From the NCBI GenBank assembly GCA_013420905.1, contig JAAXNY010000004.1:3968001-4032000 (forward strand): 64,000 bases of DNA, in the 5' to 3' direction. The notes beneath the pieces are model-generated. The model did not search any database. It worked only from the letters and a program-made list of their open reading frames with translations, and was not told the DNA's origin. Source of the stretch: Collybia mongolica. Its lineage: Eukaryota; Basidiomycota; Agaricomycetes; Agaricales; Clitocybaceae. Below, in pieces: positions 1 to 16,009 of this stretch (positions are counted from its first letter, which is position 1; each line of letters starts with the position of its first letter). Position numbers and translations under genes: made by a program.

Positions 1-1724
1 AAGTGTAAGCACCAGCGGATCGTACAGAATGCCGCGAAGCCATTTCAATTTTCTACGTTTGATAGATTGATTATGTTGGTAAGAATCATCCGCTGACATT
101 GACTACACGAGTGTCTTCGGTCCCTTGATAGGCCTAGATCCATCGAGTATTTTTTGAACTCTAAAAGTTAATCCCAGCAGCAGGCCTGAAAGCGATGCAT
201 GGGGGGACACCTGAGATAAAGTCAGCCTACAAAAGAGGATTGCAGAGATAAGAGGCAGATGGTGACTGTCGACCACGCGGTCGGTGGCCTCACTGACGAA
301 GGCGAGAATGGGTGTCTTTTGCTAGATATGTCCAACGTGTCGACAAACGGTGGGGTCATGAGCGGCAAGTCCAGCAGAATGGAAAGGGGTCCTAGTGTCT
401 CCCTGGCGTTGAAGAGCTAGAACCCACTGCAGACTCAATATCTGCAAAAGGCAGCCAAAGAAATTCTTACTGCGAAGAAAAGGGCCCGGACCACTTTTAA
501 GTTGTGCATGTGTCTGGAGTATGTGACATATCCTAGTGGAAGGACGTATAACCGGGCCATCCTCGGCCTAAGAAGTCCATCAGAGAACAAACCTTTCAGA
601 AATGGAAATCAAACCTGCACCTGTGCAGGCTGGCGGTGGCCGCCACTACCGTAAGCTTTCGTGATAGAGCTTGTGTGTGGAAATGGGTTCCATGGTCTCC
701 AGAAATCTTCAGCGCGCCCAAATTCACGTGTGATAAGACCACACCAGTGCTAGTCCTTATAGTAGACCAAGCTAAATTCTTATCAATCATGTAATGCCAT
801 CTTCAAATATTCCGGATAACCATATCTCACGCAGATTTGATGAACAGTGTGCGAGCCTGTCCGAGCCTTGATGTTGGTTCCTTTGATTATGCCGTATGGT
901 TAGTAAATCTATCATGGTTCGGACGAGGATGTCCATCGTGTGGACGAAGGTTGATATGTAACGTACGAAAATAACAATTGTGAAAGGTGTGAGTGGTGCG
1001 TTTGAGCGAGTGATGCTTCACTAACGATCAGACTGAATACGTGGGTTCAACTCGAAAGTCCCAAACTGGTGTCGTAGTCAAAAAAAGCTGGAGTTTGAGT
1101 GCAAAGTCGACGACCGATGACAGCCTCTAGCCAAACAAAGCGAGTCAATTAGTTGAACCTACCTAAGTACATACATGGGGCGGGGAGTAGATTTCCCCAT
1201 CTATCTTATCCACCAGTGGTTTCAGTGAGTTCCAATGTCGGACAAGTTACGGCGCCGAGGACCGAAGGGAATAGATGAGATGCATGATCGAGGACAATTA
1301 TTTAAATCGATGCGCAGTCCGAGAAAATTATTGAGCTTCAACCTCAGACTAAATCCCTGATCTGAATTTTGACGCACAAAGTCAAAATGATTCATTGCCC
1401 CGGGGATAAAGAAGAATTTCCATCATGATACGGCTCTCCGATTCCATCAGAGGGAGCAAGCGAACTCACACGAGTAAGGAAATCCGCCGTATCGTCTTCA
1501 GGGACGTTTACCGAAGCGCAGCTTCGTAACAAGATCAGAAGAGCAATCTGCGTTACGTGCCGAGAGGTATATATCGGATAAAACAGTACGGACGAAAAGG
1601 AAATTGATGTTTAAATTAAAAGGAAGGCGGGACTCGCCTCCCTATCGATAAATATGTGCTCGTGAAAGAACGTTTCTGGATTTTTGTGCGGTGTAATGAC
1701 GTTATAGCACGACCTCAGTGCCCA
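1..1724. other. no gene recognised
   Basis: I see no exon chain with recognisable protein similarity on either strand. Open frames are short, lack convincing splice sites and do not resemble known families. The stretch probably holds the downstream region of the minus-strand membrane-protein gene that ends near 1725 and otherwise non-coding DNA. Confidence 0.5.
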
Positions 1725-3807
1725 TCATTGACGACTGAATGTTAGCCATGCGCCCTTGTCGTCATAAACGTTGCTGTACGCAAGATCTGTAAAGATACCT
1801 GATATAAGTTGCAGAACTTTGCGAGAAGGAGAGCGCATACCGATGGGCGATGTGAAATTATGAACCATGGGATTCAGGTTTGAGCTTCTCAAGTTGTGCT
1901 TTGATAGATTGTTTTCGGTAAGCATGACGTCCATTCCACCAAGCTCGACATCTCGTCCCCGCCTCCTGTTTGGCCTGATAGGTGGCAAAGTGGGTAGGCT
2001 GGAAGGAATATCCAGTTCTTCCTCACTCCAATATTTGCCTGGCAACTGGGCGGGTCGTACGGGTCTCATTTCGCTGTCCTCAAAATGACCATCATGGCTA
2101 TAATTGCTGTCTAGAAAGTATGTCTGTTTGACTGGTGACGAAGTCAGCAGGTATGTTCCAGATGGTGTTTCATGGTTGTCATTTCGGGATTGGGTCATGT
2201 TGGTTCTCGTAAAAACGTGAGAATCGAGCATGCTAGCGGTCCTTCCGAGAGAGCGTGTGCGCTTTCGTTCTCTGGACGCATCACGAGCGGCGATCTCGCC
2301 TTCAATGGAGCGTGGAAAGAATATCTACAGGCCTTGACGTTCAGAGCCGTGATTGAGACTATAGATGTACATACGATTAGCGTTATGCCCGAGGAAATCG
2401 CAACACCAAAGCCTGAGAGGATTGCAAGGAAGTCTGTACATTAAAGTTAAGATGTCTGAACTATCATATTCTAAAAATATGAATACCTGTCCAGAGCATG
2501 CTCTCGTTTATGTGATGGTGAGGCCTAACGCCATCCACTCCGAGGATCAGAAGGGGTACAGTAAAAAGGAAACGAAAAACAACGCGGATCATCTTGTTGA
2601 AAGATCTCAGCTCTAAAAAAAAGATGGAGGGGCTATTCTTACATTCAGCTCGGAGAATTTGGTGAGTCGAACAATGGTATTGATATCGACGCCTTCGGAC
2701 CTCTAGATAGTGCGCGTAGTCAGTTAAAAATATCGTTATCATCAGATGTCTGAAGAGTACTGACAAGGTTACGAAGGAAACTTGGGAACGTATACCTATC
2801 AAGCCATGTGTCAGTCTCCTTCAGTGGGATATACCTGAGAATAAATGCGCGCACAGGACAGGCGTGAACCATAGAGTCAAAGATAAACTTCCCAGGCTGC
2901 CAGCCAAGAATGTGTAGGCCTCGGCCTAGAATCACGTGGAAAGTGAGACCTCTGAGGATCACCTAAATGTCAAATGTCAAACCTTGATTGGATTAGCCCG
3001 TGTTAAAATGGTGATTAGAGGCATGTAAATGACTGCCGCAGACGATCCCACGACCCAGGTTTTGAAATATAGACTCCGAAACCAGTCCTGCTGAGAAGAA
3101 CCTGCATTGACGAGGAACAACCAGAAGCAGAGCTCTGGGAAAGCGTCGGTGACGTGTCGATATACGAAGAATATGCCCTGTACCTTCCAGATGTGTTACC
3201 CTGAGTGGTGCACTTGATGTCAGATTCGGTGAGTAATGTTTGAGATAAGCAACGCACATTTCCAAACTCCACCCGATGGAGAACATGAGCATGAAGGGAA
3301 ATATTGCCTTTGCGGCGACAGGGTTCCATTGTTGGTAAGGCTTTGGGATGACTTCCCACCAGTATTAGCAATGAAGAGATGTCTGACCATTGAGAGCAAA
3401 ATTTACCTCCAAGGGTGGGGTGTAGGATGAACCCTTCGTTATATTTGATAACCGCATTCCCCACAGAATATGCAGTTATGAGAGGCACACTCAACAGGTA
3501 TGAATACTATGCTAAATCAGCAATTCTTTTCGCATAATACGTCGAGTACACCCACCGTCATAACACGTTTGAATGCACCCGACGATGGCCCATTATTCCA
3601 CCTAGCCCCCAACTTCTTAGTGCAGGCCATGAAACCTATGAGTGGCTTACTTGAGACACTTGAACCTATCGAAAGACCACAAGTGGAACAGGAGGAAAAT
3701 CCCGAGCTTATTGGATTTCAGCATAGCCATCGATAACTTATACAACTACGTACCAAACACGAGATTACAGCCCAAATCAGATAGCTCGCAGGCGAAGTAT
3801 GTGACAT
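1725..3807 (-). CDS. polytopic membrane protein, family I copy 1
   Basis: Multi-exon gene; I do not recognise a named function. I start it at the ATG at 3807 because the first residues (MSHTSPASYLIWAVISCL) match the start of the paralogue at 35506 (MSNGSPTAYLLWAILSCI). Exons read in order: ...LFHLWSFDRFKCLK / WNNGPSSGAFKRVMT / YSYLLSVPLITAYSVG, NEGFILHPTLGGKF (from 3507) / FMLMFSIGWSLEM / VTHLE-ELCFWLFLVNAG..WF / AEAYTFLAGSLGSLSLT / SEGVDINTIVRLTKFSELN / MIRVVFRFLFTVPLLILGVDGV / DFLAILSGFGVAI / FFPRSIEGEIAARD and a hydrophilic tail ending near 1725. Several segments are hydrophobic enough for about six or seven membrane helices, and the tail is polar, so a receptor-like or transporter-like plasma-membrane protein is plausible. 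The exon between SCL and LWSFD is shorter than in copy 2, so the N-terminal model is uncertain. The last exon may be split once more near 1790. Confidence 0.6.
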
Positions 3808-4370
3808 GGGCTGGTTGGGGGATTTGAACTGAAGTCGGCGGAAGAAAACGACGTTGATACTGCCGTGGGTGACGACGGAGTTGGTACTGGTACGAGCCAG
3901 TCAAGGTTCTGTTGTTATAAACCCCTCCATATGATCCAATTTATTTTTGATCTAGTGTGGTGCACCTAGCGTTTGATGGTTCCGGACGGCCGGCTGAGTC
4001 CTACACTTGGCGGTCAACAGCAAACTTATGCTTTTACCGACTCCCGTCACTATTATTGTGAAAGATGGAATCGAGCCTCGCTTGGCCAGAACCCCCGACT
4101 GGCTGTGTCTTGAGACAGATCTTCACGAATGAGGTCGGACGACGAGCAGCCAACATCCCACCCGCGGTCTTTTTGGCACTGGGAATATAATTGGTACCGA
4201 GAAGATTGGTACCATGTGCCAGTGGCGAATTGAGATTGAGACGTGTGTCGTCAGTCGGTCATGGTCGGGTAACAAGAAAAGCGTGATCGCATCAAATTTT
4301 GCAGAGTGCCCACGTGGGAACTAAGGCTCGCCCCTCGCAAGGCTTATATAATATCTTTACTACCATCTGG
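3808..4370. promoter_or_regulatory. divergent intergenic region
   Basis: About 560 bases between the divergently oriented family I gene and the ankyrin gene. It must contain both promoters. A TATA-like run lies at 4345-4352, only 19 bases before the ankyrin ATG, which is too close for that ATG to be in the transcript if it acts as a TATA box; it may therefore be fortuitous. No other element recognised. Confidence 0.35.
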
Positions 4371-5008
4371 ATGCCGCTCACCGACGTCGACACGGAGGAT
4401 CTCCTCCTATCATGCAGATATGGAGACCTTGATGATGTTCAGGATTTCGTGAAAAAGCACGGGGCACACTCTTTGGCGGAAATCCGTGACGAGAATGAAA
4501 ACTGTGTGCTTCACATGGTTTGTGGAAACGGGCATCTGGGTGTGTTCGCCCATCCCAGGGTTTTTCGTTGATGGGTCGACGTGATCTGACATCTGTGGGA
4601 CGCGTTATAGACATCCTAGACTATTTACTCCCAATCGTTCCCCTATCACTACTTGCCGCGCAAAATTCTGCCAAATCTACCCCTCTCCATTGGGCGGCTC
4701 TTAATTCTCATCTATCTATCATGCAAAAACTGGTAGAATTTCCAGGAGGACCTGGGATTGATTTGATTGATATCAAAAATACCGCAGGACGCTCGCCTCT
4801 GGGGGAAGCCGAGCTTGCAGGATGGGAAGAAGGAGCGAAGTGGCTGGTGCAGGTGATGAAGTTAGACGCTGATGTACAAGAAAGCGATGTGGCAGACGAG
4901 GGTGGAGACCAAGATCACAATATAGAAGTAGAAATTGAAGACGCTGAAGGGCAGGTGGCGAAGATGACAATCAGTGGTGGTGGCAGCGGCGAGAAGAATT
5001 CAACTTGA
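4371..5008 (+). CDS. YAR1: YAR1-like ankyrin-repeat protein
   Basis: Two exons, 4371-4539 and 4611-5008, joined through a phase-1 intron of 71 bases; 188 residues, close to the 200 of yeast Yar1. The splice restores the ankyrin consensus (CVLHMVCGNGHLDILDYLLP). Ankyrin repeats occupy roughly residues 5-125: DTEDLLLSCRYGDLDDVQDF, ENCVLHMVCGNGHLDIL, STPLHWAALNSHLSIMQKL, GRSPLGEAELAGWEEGAKWL. The C-terminus is acidic (EVEIEDAEGQ). In yeast Yar1 is the chaperone of newly made ribosomal protein uS3 and acts in 40S subunit biogenesis; the same role is inferred from length, repeat order and the acidic tail, not proven. An unrelated short ankyrin protein is the alternative. Confidence 0.8.
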
Positions 5009-5990
5009 CAAGGGTGACTTCTCGGTGACTATCTGGCGCCGATTTCGAGTGAAAATAGAGAGGTTTTGCATGTTTTTTCTAGGTAAGTGATCTCACTACC
5101 CAGCCTTGATGTCAATTTCAATTGTCCCATTTCTAGTGGATCGCTGTCCAACTCATCATCTCAACTGCTCCTGTCTACACTGAGGGATGAGGTCAATCAA
5201 TCATACTGTACCTGCCCTGTTTAAGCTATTCGGGTAAGCATGTACTTCCTACTCCATGAGATCATTTTATCCTTCATTTTTCGAGCGCTCCTATGTTTCA
5301 GGAGATGGTAGAACCCAAGCACCACCATAATGCAAAACCTGAATACGCTAGAGCCCATTACTTTGCCAACTGTTCCCTTGTTAACACTGAGTTGTGAGTG
5401 AACTTGTATGAGGAGCACAAGGGTCCACGAAGGCTCTTGTACAGAAGCATCTCAGCATCAGCATCATGACTCCTGTACCGAGATGTTCATCTTTTGGACT
5501 TGTAAGATTTGGACAAAGTTAATCGGCTTCGATATGCCCGCTAACTGTAAAACCGTTAGTCGGGGGAGGCAGGCGCTCACAAAGTGGGGCCAGGTGACAA
5601 CTGATGAAAAATACGACATTCTGAGATACACGACAATCAAAAATACCAACCCAGAAGCGTCATATTCGAGTTCTCCACTTCACATACAGCTTTCAATGAT
5701 CAGGTCGAATGAACGTTCGACATATTCATTCATGTTTGACATTGGAAATGCTCCCTGCAGTCTTTGGAGTGGTTGCACCAACCAAGTGTAGTGGTGCAGG
5801 TGACTCGCGCTGTGGGGCTTGATGGGCGCCTTACGTTGCGTGTGATCCTCTGTGAGCCATGGTTCTGGCCATGGAGTGATGTCTAGGGCCGAATTGGTTT
5901 TTGACTGTCAGGTCATGGTTCTCCAGGTTTCAATGTTGAAGTATTACCAGCTTAACTCAATCTAGTCTCTATCTTCTCTACACCTGACAT
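5009..5990. other. intergenic, no gene recognised
   Basis: Open frames of up to 127 codons occur on both strands (for example 5408-5791 plus) but none has recognisable motifs, and frames overlap on opposite strands. It holds the 3' region of the ankyrin gene and the upstream region of the tRNA. Confidence 0.4.
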
Positions 5991-6074
5991 GGGCACATGG
6001 TGTAGTTGGTTATCACGCCCGCTTAGCATTTCAGTGTTTGCGGGCGGTCCCCGGTTCAATTCCGGGTGTGTCCA
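5991..6074 (+). tRNA. tRNA-Ala(AGC), intron-containing, copy 1
   Basis: The cloverleaf folds completely: acceptor GGGCACA with TGTGTCC, D arm, anticodon stem CCCGC with GCGGG, variable loop CGGTC, T arm CCCGG-TTCAATT-CCGGG and discriminator A. The anticodon loop is TTAGCAT with anticodon AGC, and the acceptor stem carries the G3-U70 wobble pair that marks alanine tRNAs. A 10-base intron sits directly after A37, the canonical position for nuclear introns. An internal B box (GGTTCAATTCC) is intact, and a pol III stop (CTTTTT) follows at once at 6075. A second gene with identical exons is at 60492. Confidence 0.95.
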
Positions 6075-6080
6075 CTTTTT
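6075..6080 (+). terminator. RNA polymerase III terminator
   Basis: A run of five T directly after the tRNA 3' end, the usual pol III stop. Confidence 0.7.
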
Positions 6081-6359
6081 ATGCATTTGCCCTTCTGTTT
6101 CACGGTATGGTAAGAACTCACCTATCTGTTTGATCTCACGTAATTAGCGTCTACATATCTCCACAAACTAGTCTTAAGCCTTACTTTCGGTGGTGGCACA
6201 GATATTATCACTCTTATATATGAGATTAAATGGGTCAGAACAGCGCTGTTCCCGAGCGCGCGTCGGCCTCAAGAATTGAACTTAGAGTGAGCCCCTTCCA
6301 TTTTAACCTATATTCCCGCTGATTCTGACGTGTTAATCAAGCCGCAAACTTGCGCTTCG

Positions 6360-7063
6360 TTAAACGTGATGGCTATCCCTGTTTCCACAATGTATTTCGT
6401 TGCCACTGGGTGGGATAACCCAGGGGAGGTTCCGTATATGCTGATGGAAAGAGAAATCCCTCCGTCGTCAAATACGCGCTCATGTTGATATACAGAATTG
6501 TTGGGCAGCCATTGGGCATGCAATCATTATCTTTCGAGGATCAAATATGTTGCTACCAATATGGTGGATATCAGGCCCAGCTTCTCAAGATTCGGTTTGT
6601 TTCCGTTGGGTGTCTTATCGAATCGCCTGCCAGGAAAACAGGTGTTGGCCCGCTCGGCGTGTCCGTTTGTCCTTGAGAAAGACTGCGGTCCATTTCGAAC
6701 CTCCTGTAATTTTACATGCAGGCCATGTCGGCGCGCAATTGGCTTCGGTTACCACCGATGGCGTAATCCCTGGGATCCCTGGATTTCTGGTGAAACATGC
6801 GCTTGACTTGTTTAGACTATTTTTGCAAAGGTTTCAAGGCCTTCCGGTTGAGCGTACACCAGAATTTCGCTTCGTTCTCTATCATCCTGACTTAGGAATT
6901 GGTAACCTCTTTGTTTCGTAGAGCAAGATTATAGAAGCGGTGAGGGTTCTTGACTGGGAGATGTCGAGGACCGCCCCTGCCCGAGACGCCCTGCCTGGGA
7001 TGCTTCCGGCAGTTTTTTCCCTATCCCCTGAATGTGTGACGGATGAGATGATTCAGTTGTGAG
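6360..7063 (+). pseudogene. decayed APH-family kinase-like relic
   Basis: Pieces of a fungal aminoglycoside-phosphotransferase (APH) type kinase follow one another in the right order but in different frames. From 6370 reads AIPVSTMYFVATGWDNPGE then VPYMLMER, the usual hinge; from about 6577 LLKIRFVSVGCL..GVGPLG; then from 6770 on ..HALDLFRLFLQRFQGL and FRFVLYHPDLGIGNLFVS, which contains the HxDxxxxN catalytic-loop signature; then KIIEAVRVLDWEMSRTAP, matching the DWE/metal-binding segment. An in-frame TAG (6919-6921) lies between the catalytic loop and the DWE segment, and at least one frame change is needed before it. These breaks argue for a dead copy. An intron hiding the stop cannot be fully excluded. 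Such kinases are numerous in Agaricomycetes; the substrate is unknown. Confidence 0.6.
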
Positions 7064-7992
7064 ATATTGAGCAGGGTATATCACAATGCTGAGACAGCGT
7101 TTTATGGTCCCCGTCGGAGCTCGGCGTAATTTTTGGTGGTATGGGGTTTGGCGGGATGTCTCGGTTTAGTTGAAGGGAGATGGGCAGTGCGTTTTTTTTG
7201 GCGCGGTATGAGCGAATGAGAATTCTGATGAAGTGCGTTCATTCGAAAGGTTGAAAAGGTTTATTGACAATAATCCAGCAGGTTCCTCGACTGACGGGTC
7301 CTAATACATAGTCAGCTAATCCAGGAGATTTAATTCGGCGGCAGTTTAATTTGCGGTTACACATTGACGAGTTGAACAGGACATCCTCAGGCAGTGCATG
7401 TAGTTTGAGGCATAACAAAAGCCGAGTCTATCCCCACCCCTGAAGGCTTACTCCTATATATGAGGTGCCAAACACGACGTCTCGTTGCAAGTCACCTGAG
7501 AGCTCTGTGTTCACGAGAAGAGCATCGCTTCGGCTATTGAGTTTGTGCCAACCGAGGTTCGCCCGCGACCTGGATTCAGTCCCGTAAGATTTTCCCCGGT
7601 AGCGCCATAAGGTCATGCTGGGTCGTTACAATAGCATTGGAAAGTCTTTGCGGCGCTTCTTCGTGGGGATCTCATGTCAATAATCGGCGCATCCATGATC
7701 GTGATGGTTGGGTGAGACGGACGGCGCGGTTGAGGTCCGAAAACGGGACGGTTTCAAAGTTGTTTGTCCGAGAGGCAGTGAATAAACACGGACGTGTCGG
7801 CCGTGTCATTTGGCCTGTTCACCTCGAACTTTGACAACGGCAGGCTCCTAACGTCCGAATCTTGGTTATCATATCTCGTTCACCTTGGTTTCAATAGGGG
7901 TTGGAAAGTAGAAAATTTTATGCGCCATGAGATTGGCATATGTGGCTAATTTACAGGGCATATAGGGATAGACATCAAACAACTCACCAAGC
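7064..7992. other. intergenic, upstream of the P-type ATPase
   Basis: No supported gene. Short frames on both strands have no recognisable similarity. The proximal part must carry the promoter of the ATPase starting at 7993. Confidence 0.4.
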
Positions 7993-11889
<3,897 letters not shown>

Positions 11890-12105
11890 TGGGATGTATA
11901 CATAGTTTAAGCTACCTACACACAGGTCCTCGTTGGTTTATTATTTGCTCGTCGACACTTATCTTATTCGGATTTCATAATTAGCGAGATCCACTTATCA
12001 GAGATTAAAAGATTCCAATGCATATAGAAACCTTAAATAAATGATAGTGTAGAATGACAATAGATAAACACATACTCGTTCGAGAAAAGCATGGGCAGTT
12101 TTCCA

Positions 12106-13446
12106 TCAGACGGGTAACGTTGGGCCTAGTTTTTTATATGACTCTGGTCTCCGTTTCCTCCAGAACATCAAGGCAAGTAGTATGTCCTAAGTGTAAATGG
12201 TAGATATCAAAAGACGGCAGCCCAGAGTATCAAAATAAATGTACCATTTGAAACCCAAATACTAATGCTATTCCCAAAGGTGCTGTGAAAAACGTTGCTT
12301 CGTCAGATGCACGGGAAGGGCCACACTCGGCACTCACTAACGGTCAGGATATTCAACATGGACCCCCTAGCTGAGCCCCCGTTAAGGATAAACACAACTC
12401 TTATGGACCCATATATCAAACCTGCGAACAAAAGTTAAATGCCTTGTTGGACTTACATTATGGCGAGACTCCCGAGAACTGTGACAGCCGCCATGCGAAT
12501 GAACGCCCTGAGGGGAAATTCCTCTTTATGGGCGTCGATTCCCTTGATCAGCACCCGCTGTCGATATAGGTGGACCGCGGTGTACACTACAAGATCCTAG
12601 TGAGCATTGCTTGATTCTTCTCTTTGAGTGGAGATATCTTACCTTCGAGAATCACCATCAATCCAGCAAGTAATACGACTAGAGTCCCGGTGAAAGTTGG
12701 CCTGCGACCCCCAGCATTTCAAAATCTTGCAGAAATGGAGTTTGTCGAAGGAGTCTGACGTACGGTATATTCTGGTTGACTCGGCAGTAGAGTCCGCTTG
12801 GGTGGCGCTCTATAGTCTTCAAATCCGACAGACCAACCTAAAATTGTTCGATCTCTTCAAGCTTCTGCCTACACTTTTTCTCCAACCACTTACCAGTAAT
12901 GCGACCCAAAAAGCAACGGAATGGACCAGGGGCAACGCCCAAGGCATCTCAAAATATTTATGAATAAGATCTGTAGGGATGTCCAAGGTATCTATTTTGG
13001 GCTCACCCAATAAATGAGATTCTCGTTTACTTCCCTTGACAAAGTCACCGCGGTTAAGCGAAGGTACAGCTACAACTCTATTCATCAACGCTATCCCAGT
13101 ACAACTGAGATGTAAAGAGTCACCTCGATCACGAAAATTAACGACGCAGCCGCGACTCTGGAGGGACGGCGTGCACGGTGAAGAAAGTCAGAAATTCAAG
13201 TCCAAACTCGATCATAAAACACTCTCACAGTGCAGGTGCTGCATGGATAAGCCCAGCTTGTAACGCACACAGCCCGAAAGGCGGTTCCGGCCCCGTCTGG
13301 TGCCCCGCGAGGAGTAGGAAGGAGACGCAGTACACCACGAAGGAGATCAGCAAGCAGAACCACGACTTTATGCGCGATACGAAACGGGACAAGAGGACCA
13401 CCAGCAACACCACGACAAGAACGAACAGGGCCACGGATTGCATGAC
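12106..13446 (-). CDS. polytopic membrane protein, family II copy A
   Basis: Convergent with the ATPase. Exons in order: MQSVALFVLVVVLL..SWFCLLISFVVYCV, then GPEPPFGLCALQAGL-IHAAPAL / CTGIALMNR / MPWALPLVHSVAFWVALLVSG / ERHPSGLYCRVNQNIP / PTFTGTLVVLLAGLMVILE / VYTAVHLYRQRVLIKG..AFIRMAAVTVLGSLAIM / LIYGSIRVVFILNGG / APLGIALVFGFQM / DILLALMFWRKRRPES, ending at a TGA (12106-12108). About seven hydrophobic segments and a short basic tail suggest a GPCR-like topology. I do not recognise a named family, but the order of motifs is the same as in copy B at 30853-32292. The start is uncertain: 13446 is the first ATG in frame with the first helix, and the true N-terminus may be an upstream exon. Confidence 0.6.
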
Positions 13447-14991
13447 ATCGAAGGTAATGATGGGCACCGGAAGGCCCGCGTTCGAGCCGGCTGTACCGCG
13501 AGGACGTGGCTTAGTCCGTACCTTGGAAATGTGAACGCAGTGGCCTGGACTGACCTCGAGCAATAAGATTTCGCATCCTGGCAAACGTGAACGGAAAAGA
13601 CAGGAAAATGTTGAGAGTCCAAGGTGGCTGAGTATTCGCGCCGGGGTTGTCCCCGTGACCAGGGTCTGATGGCGAGCCCGAGAATTTATCATAATATACG
13701 GGAGCTGATACCTCCCGACCAGCATCAAATGGTTGACAGAATCTTAACGTCTGGTCCTTGTGCTTGTGATTCGTGAGATGGAAATGTTGATAACCGTCCA
13801 TGTATTGTGGGCTCCAGTACAAGGGGATCTGAAACCTGGTTACGTGGGCAACTGGTGGGGAAACGGGTCGGTTGTGGCTTGTATTTTTTGGGTCATCCCT
13901 ACCCATGACCGCAGTGTCCGACAAAATGAATTGAAACGAAGAACTTCTTTCTTTGAAGCTTGAGATGTTCCTAGGGACTCCATCTGCCTTCTTGCTGACC
14001 AGGAATTTGTCAGTCTTGTTAAGGCTAACTCTTCACTGCAGGTAATTATAACCCAAACTTCAGTTATGAAGATATATAAATCGCAGAAGATATAAGCAAG
14101 GAAACAGAATCTTCATGCAAGAAATAAAACAACATGGAAGCATTTCGCGACGACTCGGGAACCAAAATTTTACTCCTGGAGACAGGGCCGATGTAAGAAG
14201 ACCAGTCACTCATTTTCACAGGGCCCTTGACTACAGTCGCAAAGTCTGGGAAGTGGTGACAGGAACCGAAGACATTGACCGAGGTTTCAGTCGGCTATTT
14301 TGATTACGAAAATGCATTCCGTTCATACCCCGAAAGCACGGGGGTTTCGCTCTGAGATTGACTGAAAACGTTTGACAGCGCCACTGAATGAGCTAGAGGA
14401 TTCGAGGCGGTTATTAAATGTATTATCGCACCCCCGGCGCGTATCAAGCCGTAGGCGAGAAGACCTGGCCAAAACTGCCAGACCTAGAGGTATGCATGTT
14501 GGTAGCGGGCGCCGGGCAGTCGTCCAGACCCCAAGCTCGGATCACGGGGAATGACGTGATGAAGTGTCGTGTAAGAATAGCCACGGCGATGAGGTCGCAG
14601 TGTAGTGCTAGCAGATGTAAGCATGAAAACTAGACGGGATCTACTTGCCTGACATAGAAGCATTGATAGATTGGCCACAAGATCTAGCTTTGAAGCCTGA
14701 AAAGTTCCTCGGCACTCTGTAGAATACTCAAGCGTGGTGTTCTGCATGATCACGAGAAAGGGGGAGATAGTGTGGTCCTATTCGTCGATTTTGAGGGGTT
14801 AGAGCTGAGAAAGAGTGACACAATGTGAATTCTAGCCTGACACCGTAGACATATCGCTTCGTGGGTAGCCAGCTCGTTGGGATTCCCTGTGCGAGCTTCT
14901 CGACTAGTCACGGCGATCACAACGTTGTGGTTCGTTGCAATCGCCATTCATGTTTTAGTTCCGTGTACGCAGTATGTGCATCGTGGGTGAT
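13447..14991. other. intergenic, no gene recognised
   Basis: Several overlapping short frames on both strands (for example 13511-13924 minus and 14484-14753 minus) without motifs or splice-consistent continuation. The upstream region of family II copy A lies here. Confidence 0.4.
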
Positions 14992-15355
14992 TTATTTGAC
15001 CCTGTGCTCAGATTTGGCGGGATCCTGCCATGTGTTTTCCCTTCTTCGTGGTACTTTGAGCAACTGACGTGAAATGACGTCCAGTGTTCACGCGTGCACG
15101 GATCCCCGCAGTCATCTTCTCGACAGATCGCGCCTTTTCATATGGTGGGATGATGATAGGGTTCTTAGGGCGCATCTGGATTAAGGTCACTTGACCCGGA
15201 GGCCATTCGGAGAATCGACGGCGGCGCTTTGGGACAAGCCTTAATGCTGGGGTGTATCGAAGTCGACGTGGCAGAAGAAAGGCTGTAGTTAGGAGACTAG
15301 TGGAGCCCGAGGGGACGAAGGTGGGGGAGGAGAGTAAATTAACGCAGGGTTGCAT
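14992..15355 (-). CDS. small basic protein, possibly mitochondrial
   Basis: Proposed two-exon model, 15355-15092 and 15024-14992, joined by a phase-0 intron of 67 bases (GTGAAC..GGCAG); 98 residues. The first 40 residues are rich in Ser, Leu and Arg and poor in acidic residues (TTAFLLPRRLRYTPALRLV), as in mitochondrial presequences; a more conserved-looking core follows (RFSEWPPGQVTLIQM, PIIIPPYEKARSVEKM). The splice ends the protein as ..RARDPAKSEHRVK. I do not recognise a family. The presequence and the non-repetitive core favour a real gene, but there is no second line of support; a spurious frame is possible. Confidence 0.4.
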
Positions 15356-16009
15356 GGGCCGCGGTGCACATGACTAAATTCAGCCATCGGCTATACGATT
15401 TCAGACTACCGCTCGGACGTGATAGCATGCGACCTTTCTGCGCTCTCTTCCTACGGCCGTCCATTGCCTTTGCCCTACTGCCGGAAAACGAGAGGCTGCA
15501 GTGGCATTGCCGGGCCTTTCATTTATTCACAGCTGGGGATCACACACGTGCCGAGGAAGGTGGAGAGCTTTGAATTGGGATTAGGTATCCAGGGACGGTA
15601 AGGTGTTTTTTTTTCCACTATCCAAGCATCATTAGTGCTGATTTATGTTACTTTGTCGTAGACTTGCTCCATTTCTTCTTCTCCCACTCTGAGAACGCGG
15701 CGAACCTCGACAACTAGTGCGGACAAGCTGTCCAACCAACTTGTACGTGTGTGAGTGCGGTTATTTTTACGGAGCTTGGCGACATTGACATGCATTATCA
15801 CATTCTCGCACAGAGGTTCTACCTGCCATTCGTTTAGTCGTGACTGGCCTCGACACACGTGTGCATCAAGATCGTATTGAATTAGAGTAGAATAACGTGT
15901 ACAGGTGTGTTGATTGCCACCCCCCCTCATGTCTCTTGAACGCTGACATGCCTTGTATTCGACCCCAGCATCTGCCTTTCAGATTTACCCATCCACTTAG
16001 CTCGGGGAA
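15356..16009. promoter_or_regulatory. divergent intergenic region
   Basis: About 650 bases between the small minus-strand gene and the RhoGEF. No gene supported. A T8 run at 15607-15614 and a C6 run near 15922 are visible, but no definable promoter element. Confidence 0.3.
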
